This document shows, piece after piece, positions 35,509 to 43,370 of a stretch of DNA of 64,000 nucleotides. Made by a program: the position numbers and the translations under genes. The DNA comes from Candidatus Obscuribacterales bacterium (lineage in GTDB: Bacteria; Cyanobacteriota; Vampirovibrionia; Obscuribacterales; Obscuribacteraceae). The DNA is taken from positions 310,001 to 374,000 of the forward strand of contig JAHBVO010000001.1 of the NCBI GenBank assembly GCA_019637435.1. The letters are read 5' to 3'. The first letter of the stretch is position 1. Each line of letters begins with the position of its first letter. Below the pieces are notes generated by a model. It was not told where the DNA came from and made no database searches. It saw nothing but the letters and a program-made list of their open reading frames with translations.

Positions 35509-36357
35509 TTGACAGCTCGCACCAGTATTGTTTTAACGTTAGCTCTCATGGTCGGTGCGCTTTCAACGCCACCAGCGCTCGGGCAGGGGATGGAAGAATC
35601 CGCAGAACCGACTGCGCAAGAAAGAGACTCTGCTGATGGCGGAAGCGGTTTAAATTCTGAGGGTGCAAGTCGGAGTGGTGGCGAGGTCGATGAGCCAGAT
35701 CCCGCGACGCCCGCGCTACAGGGAAATGTTTCAAGAACGGCTCCACTGGCGCTTCCTCCGCCCCAAAACTATACACCTCCGAGTAATTTCGGCTATTCAA
35801 ATGGTTTTGCACCGGGCAACGGATACGCACCTCAAAACGTTTTTCCCCAGGGGCCACCTCCAACATATCAGCCCTATCAACCAAATTTTGTGCCACCGCA
35901 GGCGCCACCAGGCAGTTTCGGGGCGGGAACCGCACAAGCGGATAAGTCTCCAGACTCGCCAAAGGGAGGGCTGTTTGGAGGAGTGTTCAAGTCATTTATG
36001 AACGGAGCTGTAAAGCAGAATAATACGCCTCCGGCGGAACGACCCTGGTGGATTCCAGGTAACGCTTTCACAAATGAGTCCATGGTGGCGCCCTATCACG
36101 CCATGGATATTTTCTGGTGGGATAAGAGACCAATTCCAAACAAACCACAGATGGTGCGCCTTTCGACTTCCGTTTCCAGATTTTGGCGAGGTTACGTTGC
36201 CGAACCTTGTTTTGTGCTGGTTGAACCTGATCCGCGAGCACCCGGCAACTTCACATTTAAAAGTCGACAACCCGGCGGTCCGCGCGGATGGTTGCAAGCG
36301 CTCGATAAGCCGGACCCTAGTGGCTTTCCGCAATACCGCTACTGGCTGGATCAATAG
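35509..36357 (+). CDS. Secreted proline-rich protein, unknown function
   Basis: 282 aa with a signal peptide (about 1-25, ALG/QG). Residues ~70-155 are Pro/Asn/Gly/Tyr-rich low complexity (LPPPQNYTPPSNFGYSNG, YQPYQPNFVPPQAPPG). The last 110 residues are more ordered and Trp/Pro-rich. The start is TTG at 35509 with GGCGGGTGG close ahead, 29 nt after the kinase stop, so it is probably co-transcribed with the kinase and could be a surface partner or target; that is inference. Confidence 0.7.
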   Translation: MTARTSIVLTLALMVGALSTPPALGQGMEESAEPTAQERDSADGGSGLNSEGASRSGGEVDEPDPATPALQGNVSRTAPLALPPPQNYTPPSNFGYSNGFAPGNGYAPQNVFPQGPPPTYQPYQPNFVPPQAPPGSFGAGTAQADKSPDSPKGGLFGGVFKSFMNGAVKQNNTPPAERPWWIPGNAFTNESMVAPYHAMDIFWWDKRPIPNKPQMVRLSTSVSRFWRGYVAEPCFVLVEPDPRAPGNFTFKSRQPGGPRGWLQALDKPDPSGFPQYRYWLDQ

Positions 36358-36446
36358 TTATTGTCATAATTTATATCCGCTCTTAACCTCTCCTTCACTT
36401 CAGACCGGTCAAAGTGTATTTGCCCGCTGTGTGATGAGGATTCGAG

Positions 36447-36767
36447 ATGACAATCTTAATAGGCAGATTGGAATTCGATGGACCGTTTCACGATGGTGAG
36501 ACGATAGAAGCAAGACCAGGTCTTTTCGCGCTTTTCTGCGAGACTGATGATGAGTACGAATTACTAGAGGTCGATCATTCCGACAACGTCGACGGATGTT
36601 TGCAGAACGAAGAGTTCGTGAATAACATCGCGTTCTATCAAGAAAATTGCGCAGGTTCGCTTTGCGCGGCCGTTCATTACACCGACGACTTGACTCGGAA
36701 AGAGCGCGCTCAACTTCGCGAAGAACTGCTGGCTGAGTTACGTGAGGACGAAGCTCTCACCGCGTAA
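36447..36767 (+). CDS. Small acidic hypothetical protein
   Basis: 106 aa, strongly acidic (LFCETDDEYELLEVDHSDNVD), ending in a charged helix (LTRKERAQLREELLAELRED). No signal peptide or membrane segment. ATG start preceded by a weak GAGG. It lies between the proline-rich secreted protein and a TPR-like protein on the same strand. I do not recognise the family. Confidence 0.65.
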   Translation: MTILIGRLEFDGPFHDGETIEARPGLFALFCETDDEYELLEVDHSDNVDGCLQNEEFVNNIAFYQENCAGSLCAAVHYTDDLTRKERAQLREELLAELREDEALTA

Positions 36768-36847
36768 AAACTCGTCGCGTAAACCGGTCCACTTGGATAT
36801 CCCAGTCTGTTTTAAGTGTGATAACATCTCAAACGAGGTGGTATTTT

Positions 36848-37387
36848 ATGGCAGACGAACAGGCCCAACCCGGGCGCAAGTTGATGGATAACTTGGAGAA
36901 GTTTACCGCTTGGTCTGAGTGTTATTTCGAGGCCGTTGGTTTAATCAACAATCAGGAATATGCCGAAGCGATTCCACTGCTGGTTGAAGCCGAGCAGCGC
37001 ATTGATGCAAATAAAACTGTTCAGCGAGCTCAGATTGCCGAGCGGATGGGTTATTGCTTTCACCAATTGGCCAAGTTCGGAGAAGCTGAACGGGACTACG
37101 GACAAGCTCTTGTGTTCGCAGCAACGCCTCTCGATGAGCAGATGTTCGAAGTTCGCGGCGCAGAACACCTGGAATCCGCTGAAGAGCGTAAGGCTGCAGA
37201 GAATGTGCAGGCTGAGATTTATAAGCAGCGCGATAAGTCACGGGAGCATAACAAGCAGGTAATCGCAGTTGTTCTCGACATGGTTGAGCGCAATTTTGGT
37301 TCTATGCTTACGGATCTCGGAAGAGATGCGGATCGCGATGCGCTGGCCAGTCGATTGGCAGATTTAAGAGCCGAATTGTTGCAGTAG
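36848..37387 (+). CDS. TPR-like cytoplasmic protein
   Basis: 179 aa from the ATG at 36848, chosen because AGGTGG stands 5-10 nt ahead; the frame itself is open 10 codons further. Residues ~20-100 hold two helical TPR-like units (YFEAVGLINNQEYAEAIPLL, ERMGYCFHQLAKFGEAERDY). The rest is charged helix. No membrane segment. It is convergent with the membrane protein gene at 37428-38060. Function unknown. Confidence 0.7.
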   Translation: MADEQAQPGRKLMDNLEKFTAWSECYFEAVGLINNQEYAEAIPLLVEAEQRIDANKTVQRAQIAERMGYCFHQLAKFGEAERDYGQALVFAATPLDEQMFEVRGAEHLESAEERKAAENVQAEIYKQRDKSREHNKQVIAVVLDMVERNFGSMLTDLGRDADRDALASRLADLRAELLQ

Positions 37388-37427
37388 CTTGTTTAGCGGA
37401 TTTGCGGTTTAAACAAAACGATTTTGA

Positions 37428-38060
37428 CTAATCATCTGATCCGTCGCGTTTCTGGTCGGGCTTGACGAGTTCGCTGTCCGCTACGTCAGCCGCTATCGCA
37501 TCTCCGCGTTGCTCTCCGTCTATATCAACACCGAAACGCTCTTGGACACGCGCTCCAAGAGAGCGCTGCGCGTCAATAGTGAGAGGAAGCGAGATCATAA
37601 AAGAGCAGCATCCAAGGAGCAGTGCCGCCTCCATCAAGGTTCCGAAATCTTGAAAGTACAACTGCGTCGAGTAGAGTGGAGATACGATAAGAAACGCTAT
37701 TGGCGGTCCGATACACGGTGACAACGAGGTGAACCAGCGCGCTGCGGAACCCTTGAAGAATTCCCTGGCGAGCTGCGGTTTGTCGATTCCCTCGCCTTCA
37801 TTTCTATCATGGGTTTGAACTATTCGCATGATGTAGATAAGTGCGATTCCGACCGTGGCGAAACCGACAAGCATAGAAGAGATAAACCAGGTAAGGGTAA
37901 CAAACAGGGCTTCTTCGAAGACAGTGCCCTGCCAGGATACCTTCAGCACGTACGGAAAAATGAAACGTTCGGATAGATAAATGGACGCGATAGTACAGAT
38001 CGCAAACAGCAGGCGAAATGTCGATTTAAAGTATTGTCCTTCGGTCTGTTTCGGCAACAC
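37428..38060 (-). CDS. Hypothetical four-helix membrane protein
   Basis: 210 aa with four likely membrane helices (about 12-34, 48-76, 112-132, 140-160) and a hydrophilic acidic C-terminus. The start follows the stop of the choloylglycine-hydrolase-family gene by a single nucleotide, so the two are surely co-transcribed. No family recognised. Confidence 0.7.
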   Translation of the reverse strand: MLPKQTEGQYFKSTFRLLFAICTIASIYLSERFIFPYVLKVSWQGTVFEEALFVTLTWFISSMLVGFATVGIALIYIMRIVQTHDRNEGEGIDKPQLAREFFKGSAARWFTSLSPCIGPPIAFLIVSPLYSTQLYFQDFGTLMEAALLLGCCSFMISLPLTIDAQRSLGARVQERFGVDIDGEQRGDAIAADVADSELVKPDQKRDGSDD

Positions 38061-38061
38061 G

Positions 38062-39126
38062 CTAATCTACCGCTTGCCACGCGGCTCCACCGCTGATTTC
38101 AATATAGCGCAATTTGTCGCTGCCGGAGAAATCTATGTTTTTTAGATCTAACTTCCGGAGCGTCAGGTTGTCGTAGCTTCTAAAGTAGATTGCCGGATTG
38201 GTCAAATCTTTTATTACCACCCACTGCGTGTAATCTGTAAACTCCTGCCCATCCACTGTTGTGCGGATCTCGCCCTTTGGGATGTCTACCGCATTCAAGA
38301 TGTGCTCGGCAAGGTTGATACCAGATGTGGTGTCCTTAGCCGGTTTTGCGAATCTTAGCATCGCGCATGTTCTTACAAATCGCGAAGGTGGTGTCCAATC
38401 TCCTGGTAATCCCTGGAAACCGCCACCCTGTCCGGGAGGACTTAGAACGCTGCCTTGAATTTGTATCGGCTTGGGATTTTTTGAATCTACCATCATGAAG
38501 TTGGTCAGGTTGATCAACTGCCAATCGAATGGTGGTGCGTTCGTGAGCACGGTGGTTGGGTTGTCTGAAACGATTTGTTTGCCATCAATCCATTCGACCA
38601 CCAAGTGATTGCCCTTTGCGTCATGAACAGCGAGGTGCGCGGTTGGAATTCCTCCGAAGCTCGGAAGGTTGCTCGCCGAGACTGTGACTGATTTGAGCGC
38701 CTCCTTCACCTCATCTACAGTTTCGAAATTTCCCATCAGCCACGATCCCAGGTCTGTAACATCGACAGTTTTGGCTCCAGCTGCCACTTCCGGGTATCTT
38801 GTGTATACTGGGAACCAAAGCAAACCAAAAGATAGGCCTCTTTCGTTGACACCATCTACGATGGCATCGAGATGATTCGCATCCACACCAACGTACCCGA
38901 ATTTTGCTTTCCAGGTAATTGGTTCGCCGCCTTCACTGTGAGCTTTCCGTGACTCGCCACGGCCATGAATTACCAGGCGCGAATGAAGATCCGAACTCCA
39001 CTCCATGCTTCTGGCTGCGATAAAACCGTTGCTGTCGGTTTTTACCGCAAAATCCGTGCATGCAAAAGCTGATTGAGAAGATAGAAGAAGACCGGCAAGA
39101 AGTGTTGGCAGAAGAAAATTTCGCAT
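38062..39126 (-). CDS. Choloylglycine hydrolase family protein (secreted Ntn-type amide hydrolase)
   Basis: 354 aa from the ATG at 39126, with AAAGGTC just ahead; an earlier in-frame start at 39180 would bury the signal peptide. Signal peptide cleavage at AFA/C leaves Cys23 as the new N-terminal residue, which is the nucleophile position in this Ntn family (CTDFAVKT...ARSMEW, then NERGLSFGLLWFP). Members split conjugated bile salts, penicillin V or acyl-homoserine lactones. In a non-gut organism a lactone or other amide is as likely as bile salts. First gene of a two-gene operon with the membrane protein at 37428. Confidence 0.88.
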   Translation of the reverse strand: MRNFLLPTLLAGLLLSSQSAFACTDFAVKTDSNGFIAARSMEWSSDLHSRLVIHGRGESRKAHSEGGEPITWKAKFGYVGVDANHLDAIVDGVNERGLSFGLLWFPVYTRYPEVAAGAKTVDVTDLGSWLMGNFETVDEVKEALKSVTVSASNLPSFGGIPTAHLAVHDAKGNHLVVEWIDGKQIVSDNPTTVLTNAPPFDWQLINLTNFMMVDSKNPKPIQIQGSVLSPPGQGGGFQGLPGDWTPPSRFVRTCAMLRFAKPAKDTTSGINLAEHILNAVDIPKGEIRTTVDGQEFTDYTQWVVIKDLTNPAIYFRSYDNLTLRKLDLKNIDFSGSDKLRYIEISGGAAWQAVD

Positions 39127-39362
39127 GGAAGACCTTTCATTGGTGCAGTTCGCTACTTTCAAATTTCGCCAATTGTACACTTAGTTCTAATGGCTCTCAA
39201 GGCTATAAGGCTCACTGGCATAGCTTTTCACCTGGTTACAGGAATTATGGAAATTTCCTGGTCGAGATCTGGCGGAGGGATGGATCGGCTCCGCCCTGTC
39301 AAGTCGTGCTACATAGGGTCTATAAATCTCAGACCCCCATAGAGGAACCCGAGGGACGTATC

Positions 39363-40172
39363 ATGATGACACTGCTGCCCATATTGATGTCGTTGATCAT
39401 TATGCTCGTTCCTGTGTTTGGACCAGGCGATTGGAAGGATCACACGCATATCACTAAGATCGATGACAATTTATACACAGGACGAGATGCTGACGATGAC
39501 CACATCCCAATGCTCAAAAAAGAATATGGTATCAAAACGATCGTTAGTATAAGGATGAACGGTCAGCCTGGTAAGGAAAAGCTCGCGCACGAGTTGGGTA
39601 TGAATTACTTTCACTTCCCTGTCGGCTTCTTTCACCGACCCACAAAACAGGTTTATCACTTCTTGAAGGTCATGAATGATCCCAAGTATCTGCCCGTCTA
39701 CGTATCGTGCTCGATCGGCATGGACAGGTCGAGTGGCTTCGTCGCCGTTTACAAGGCTCGATTGAAAGGCGAAGATCCGGAGAAATGCATCGCGAATACA
39801 AGTGGTTGGATTTTTAAGAAGAAACTTGTGGCACTCCTTGATACCTGGGCTGATGAATGCCGAAAAGGAAAGATCACAGAGGCTGAGTTGGCGGCAATAG
39901 ATTTTCCAAAAGAGGGATCGAACGCCAACGGACGATATGCGCACCTTCCGGGTGAGCAAGTGATCTTCGACCGTCCGATCTGCCAGGAGCCGGAAGCTGG
40001 AACTTCCCGAGTCAGTGACGCTTCTTCGGGGACGGCGCCGTCGAAGAACTCCGGCAGCGATAAGGAGGCGAGTGTCGACGCTGCGACTTCTACTCAGAAC
40101 GAAGTTCGCTCTGCTGCCCCCGACAATAAGCCGTTCGCCAAGACCCTGGTGGAGAAGAAAAGCAGTTTGTAG
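39363..40172 (+). CDS. Dual-specificity/tyrosine phosphatase-like protein, exported or anchored
   Basis: 270 aa from the ATG at 39363, where GAGGGA stands about 7 nt ahead; the longer frame from 39060 overlaps the divergent gene and lacks a ribosome site. Hydrophobic N-terminus (about 2-20) acts as signal or anchor. The phosphatase fold follows: NLYTGRDADDDHIPML and KTIVSIRMNG, then the P-loop Cys116-SIGMD-Arg122, which fits CX5R. The residue before the cysteine is Ser115, where most members have His. The C-terminal 80 residues are Ser/Ala-rich and disordered. Phosphatase activity is likely but may be altered. Terminator at 40211-40235. Confidence 0.82.
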   Translation: MMTLLPILMSLIIMLVPVFGPGDWKDHTHITKIDDNLYTGRDADDDHIPMLKKEYGIKTIVSIRMNGQPGKEKLAHELGMNYFHFPVGFFHRPTKQVYHFLKVMNDPKYLPVYVSCSIGMDRSSGFVAVYKARLKGEDPEKCIANTSGWIFKKKLVALLDTWADECRKGKITEAELAAIDFPKEGSNANGRYAHLPGEQVIFDRPICQEPEAGTSRVSDASSGTAPSKNSGSDKEASVDAATSTQNEVRSAAPDNKPFAKTLVEKKSSL

Positions 40173-40210
40173 AACACAAGGATTTACCCCAGACAGTTCA
40201 TACAAAGTTG

Positions 40211-40235
40211 AAGAGGACGGTTAATCCGTCCTCTT
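40211..40235 (+). terminator. Convergent terminator hairpin
   Basis: AAGAGGACGG (40211-40220), loop TTAAT, CCGTCCTCTT (40226-40235): a perfect 10-bp stem. It lies between the convergent phosphatase-like gene and the mmsA gene. Only a weak T-rich tail follows on each strand (CTTGTT on plus). Confidence 0.75.
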
Positions 40236-40288
40236 CTTGTTGAGGCTATGCGAGTGGATGCCTCGGTTTATCTGATGTTGATCGCAAC

Positions 40289-41815
40289 TTATTTCTGACG
40301 AGCTTTCCAGATTGGATCCTGGAATTTGCCAGACTTATCACTGAACCAGCGAGTCATCGTCATTTTTTGTTGGGTGTAGAACTGAATTCCCTCTCGACCC
40401 TGTATGTGCAGGTCGCCGAAGAATGAATGATTCCAGCCCGTGAAGGGGAACCAGGCCATTGGTGCAGGAACACCAACGTTGATTCCAATCATGCCGGCAT
40501 TGAAGTAACGCTTGAATTCGCGCGCAGCGGAACCGCTGTTCGTGAAGATGACGGCGCCGTTGCCGAATTCGCATTTTTCGCCGACGCCGATGGCGTCCTG
40601 GATAGTTTCGCAGCGCACCACAGATAATACCGGTCCAAAGATCTCGTCTTTGACAACGGACATTTCCGGCTTCGCCTGGTCGATAACGGTTGGTCCGATG
40701 AAGTAGCCGTTAGGTGCATCCGCAACCTTGACAGTTCTTCCATCGAGCGCGATTTTGGCGCCTTCAGCCTCGCCTTTGTCGATCATGCCACGTACGTGCT
40801 TCAAATGCTGAGCGGTGATAACCGGTCCCATATCCGCGTTTTCGCCGACATCGGTTCTACCAATCCTCATTTTCTCAGCCGATTTCACAAGCATCGGAAC
40901 GAGTTGGTCGGCTGCTTCGCCGACGGGAAGGGCCAGACTGCCTGCCATGCAACGTTCGCCGGCGCAGCCGAAGGCGGATGCTTGCAGGGCTTGAACGGTT
41001 TGCTCCATGTCGGCATCCGGCATGATTATGATGTGGTTTTTCGCACCACCGGCGGATTGAACGCGTTTTCCGTGTTTCGTTCCCTTCTCGTAGATGTATT
41101 TAGCGATTGGAGTCGAGCCGACGAATGAAACCGCGCGCACGTCCGGATGTTCGAGAAGCGCGTCTACAGACTCTTTACCGCCGTGAACTATGTTGAATAC
41201 GCCTTTCGGAATTCCGGCTTTTATCAAAAGTTCGGCAATCAGCATCGACGCTAACGGCACCTTCTCCGATGGTTTCAAAACGAAGGTATTGCCGCAGGTC
41301 AACGCGACCGGATACATCCACAGGGGAACCATGGCTGGGAAGTTGAACGGTGTGATTCCGACACAGACGCCGAGAGGATGTCTGATGGTTTCGCAATCGA
41401 CATTGCGAGCGATGTTTTCCATCGACTCGCCCATGATAAGACTTGGAATGCCGCAAGCGAATTCCACGACTTCTATACCGCGTTGTACGGATGCTCTGGC
41501 TTCTGCAAGTGTCTTGCCGTGTTCACGCGTGACACAGCGAGCGATTTCTTCGTAGTTGGCTTCTAGAAGAGCCTTGAAGCGAAACATCACGCGAGCGCGC
41601 TCTACGATCGGCACTTCTCGCCATTCGAGAAAAGCTTCTTTAGCCGCTTGAACAGCCTTGTTTACGTCGTCGGTCTTTCCCACTGGAACCTTGGCGATAA
41701 CTTCGCCTGTGGACGGGTTGAAGACTTCCGAAAATTCTGTGGCGCTGGAATCGATCCATTCGCCGCCCACTAACAGTTTGCACGTCGTCACGGCACTGCT
41801 CTGTGTGACTGCCAT
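40289..41815 (-). CDS. mmsA: Methylmalonate-semialdehyde dehydrogenase (CoA-acylating)
   Basis: 508 aa aldehyde dehydrogenase of the MmsA/IolA branch: N-terminal NPSTGEVIAKVP, NAD-binding FVGSTPIAKYIY, and catalytic Cys289 in GCAGERCMA (other ALDHs have GQ.C). It converts methylmalonate semialdehyde, or malonate semialdehyde, with CoA and NAD to propionyl-CoA or acetyl-CoA and CO2, in valine, thymine or inositol breakdown. The start is ATG 41815, set by AGGAGG 9 nt upstream; that ribosome site itself lies in-frame behind a TTG at 41833. No other valine or inositol genes flank it. Confidence 0.93.
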   Translation of the reverse strand: MAVTQSSAVTTCKLLVGGEWIDSSATEFSEVFNPSTGEVIAKVPVGKTDDVNKAVQAAKEAFLEWREVPIVERARVMFRFKALLEANYEEIARCVTREHGKTLAEARASVQRGIEVVEFACGIPSLIMGESMENIARNVDCETIRHPLGVCVGITPFNFPAMVPLWMYPVALTCGNTFVLKPSEKVPLASMLIAELLIKAGIPKGVFNIVHGGKESVDALLEHPDVRAVSFVGSTPIAKYIYEKGTKHGKRVQSAGGAKNHIIIMPDADMEQTVQALQASAFGCAGERCMAGSLALPVGEAADQLVPMLVKSAEKMRIGRTDVGENADMGPVITAQHLKHVRGMIDKGEAEGAKIALDGRTVKVADAPNGYFIGPTVIDQAKPEMSVVKDEIFGPVLSVVRCETIQDAIGVGEKCEFGNGAVIFTNSGSAAREFKRYFNAGMIGINVGVPAPMAWFPFTGWNHSFFGDLHIQGREGIQFYTQQKMTMTRWFSDKSGKFQDPIWKARQK

Positions 41816-42153
41816 CTGCCGTTTCCTCCTCAAATGAAGTTCGCTCGATCTACAGCGCAGGCGTCATTACAACCGGCCGCGCAAAATGTTTCCTACTGAT
41901 ACAAAGGATATATCCTTGTTGATCTGTTGACAATTGTGGAGGCTGTTTTGCCACCCAATATGCCACCACTTTATATCGATATTGTTTTCAGCAATCTCTT
42001 GAAACCCGCTTCGGGTGTAGGATAACAGTGAATGGTTTGAATCAGCACGCAAATGCTATATGTTTCTAATCTGACCGTTTGTGATTTGCGTTTCATGTCG
42101 CTTGGCGTCATGCTTTGAAATTATTGTGGTGGTATCAACTTCATCGCACGAGA

Positions 42154-43317
42154 ATGCTGGAGCGACTTCGAGAACTATTTCCAATAAAGCAACGCTACGC
42201 CTACTTCATGAGTTCGGCGAGCGGGCCTATCCCTGTGCCTACTTATGAAGCGGCAGACAGGTTCAACACCATGCTGATGGAGGAAGGCTCGGCTGCGTTC
42301 GGCGCGTGGATGGCGACCGTTAAAAGAACGCGAGAGAGTGCCGCCAGGCTCCTGGACTGCGATTCTAAGAATGTCGCGTTTACCAAAAACACCGGCACAG
42401 GACTGTGGCTCGCATCTCGTATGATTCCATGGGAGCCGGATGATGAAATAATCCTGCCTGAACATGAGTTTCCGTCCAACGTATTTCCCTGGCTGTCGCT
42501 GGAGCCGCTTGGAGTCAAAATTAAGTGGTTACCGCCTGAACGCGATGATCTGGCTCGTCCGTTAGTGACACCGAAATCGGTGGCGAATATGGTGACGGAC
42601 AAGACGCGTCTGTTAGCAGTTAGTTTCGTCCAATACGATGATGGATGCCGGCGCGATATGAATGAGCTAGGCGCATTCTGTGCGGAAAACGACATTACTT
42701 TCGTCGTCGATGCCATTCAAGGCTTGGGTGCGCTGCCGTTCTCCGCGACTGACTGCAAGGCTGATTTCGTCGCTGCTGGTTCGCAAAAGTGGCTTCTGTC
42801 CCCGCCCGGGGTCGGGCTTTTGTATGTGAAGCAAGATTGGCTAGAAGAGCCCTGGGTGCCTAACCTCGGTTGGTTGAGCGTAGACGATCCGTTCAACACG
42901 GAATTGAGTTCCTTTGCGTCGTGTGAGTCCAGACTGTTCAATTCCGCTCGTCGATTTGAAGAGGGAACGCCGAATTTCCCAGGGATCGCGGCACTCGGTG
43001 CGAGCATCGACTTGATTTTGGAAGAGGGCATCGAGAATATATCCAAGCGGATTCATGCTCTGACAAACCGCCTCGCCGGGGCGCTCTCGACCCTGGATTT
43101 CACCGTTGTTTCTCCGCGCTGGGACGAGTACTGGTCGGGTATCGTTTCCTTCCATCATCCGCGCGCTGATTCTGAACAGCTCTACAAGATGTTTCTGGAA
43201 AACGGTGTTCTAACGACTGTGCGTCACGGCTGGGTGCGAGTCGCAGTGCACTTTTTCAATGATGAATCGGAAGTCGATCGTTTAATTGGTTTAGTCAAAG
43301 AGTATTTGAAAATTTAG
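42154..43317 (+). CDS. Class V aminotransferase (cysteine-desulfurase-like fold)
   Basis: 387 aa from ATG 42154 (a TTG at 42115 is also in frame). Fold type I PLP enzyme: substrate/PLP motif NTGTGLWLAS, Asp in VVDAIQGLGALP, the Schiff-base lysine Lys212 in GSQKWLLSPPG, and the ending WVRVAVHFFNDESEVDRL. It belongs to the isopenicillin epimerase / selenocysteine lyase-like group. The specific substrate cannot be read. Divergent from mmsA over a 340-nt region that holds both promoters, in which no gene was seen. Confidence 0.88.
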   Translation: MLERLRELFPIKQRYAYFMSSASGPIPVPTYEAADRFNTMLMEEGSAAFGAWMATVKRTRESAARLLDCDSKNVAFTKNTGTGLWLASRMIPWEPDDEIILPEHEFPSNVFPWLSLEPLGVKIKWLPPERDDLARPLVTPKSVANMVTDKTRLLAVSFVQYDDGCRRDMNELGAFCAENDITFVVDAIQGLGALPFSATDCKADFVAAGSQKWLLSPPGVGLLYVKQDWLEEPWVPNLGWLSVDDPFNTELSSFASCESRLFNSARRFEEGTPNFPGIAALGASIDLILEEGIENISKRIHALTNRLAGALSTLDFTVVSPRWDEYWSGIVSFHHPRADSEQLYKMFLENGVLTTVRHGWVRVAVHFFNDESEVDRLIGLVKEYLKI

Positions 43318-43370
43318 TCTTTCGACTTTTTGCGACGTGTCTAAATTGAGGCGGATTTTGCCCAATCAAA

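Noticed and set aside
37389..37416. TTGTTTA...TAAACAA inverted repeat between convergent genes
   Set aside because: AT-rich 7-bp stem with a 14-nt loop; too weak to call a terminator.
39060..39362. Upstream extension of the phosphatase-like gene
   Set aside because: Overlaps the start of the divergent hydrolase gene; ATG 39363 has a ribosome site and begins a hydrophobic N-terminus.
41867..42052. 61-codon minus-strand frame between mmsA and the aminotransferase
   Set aside because: Composition unlike protein, no ribosome site, sits in a divergent promoter region.
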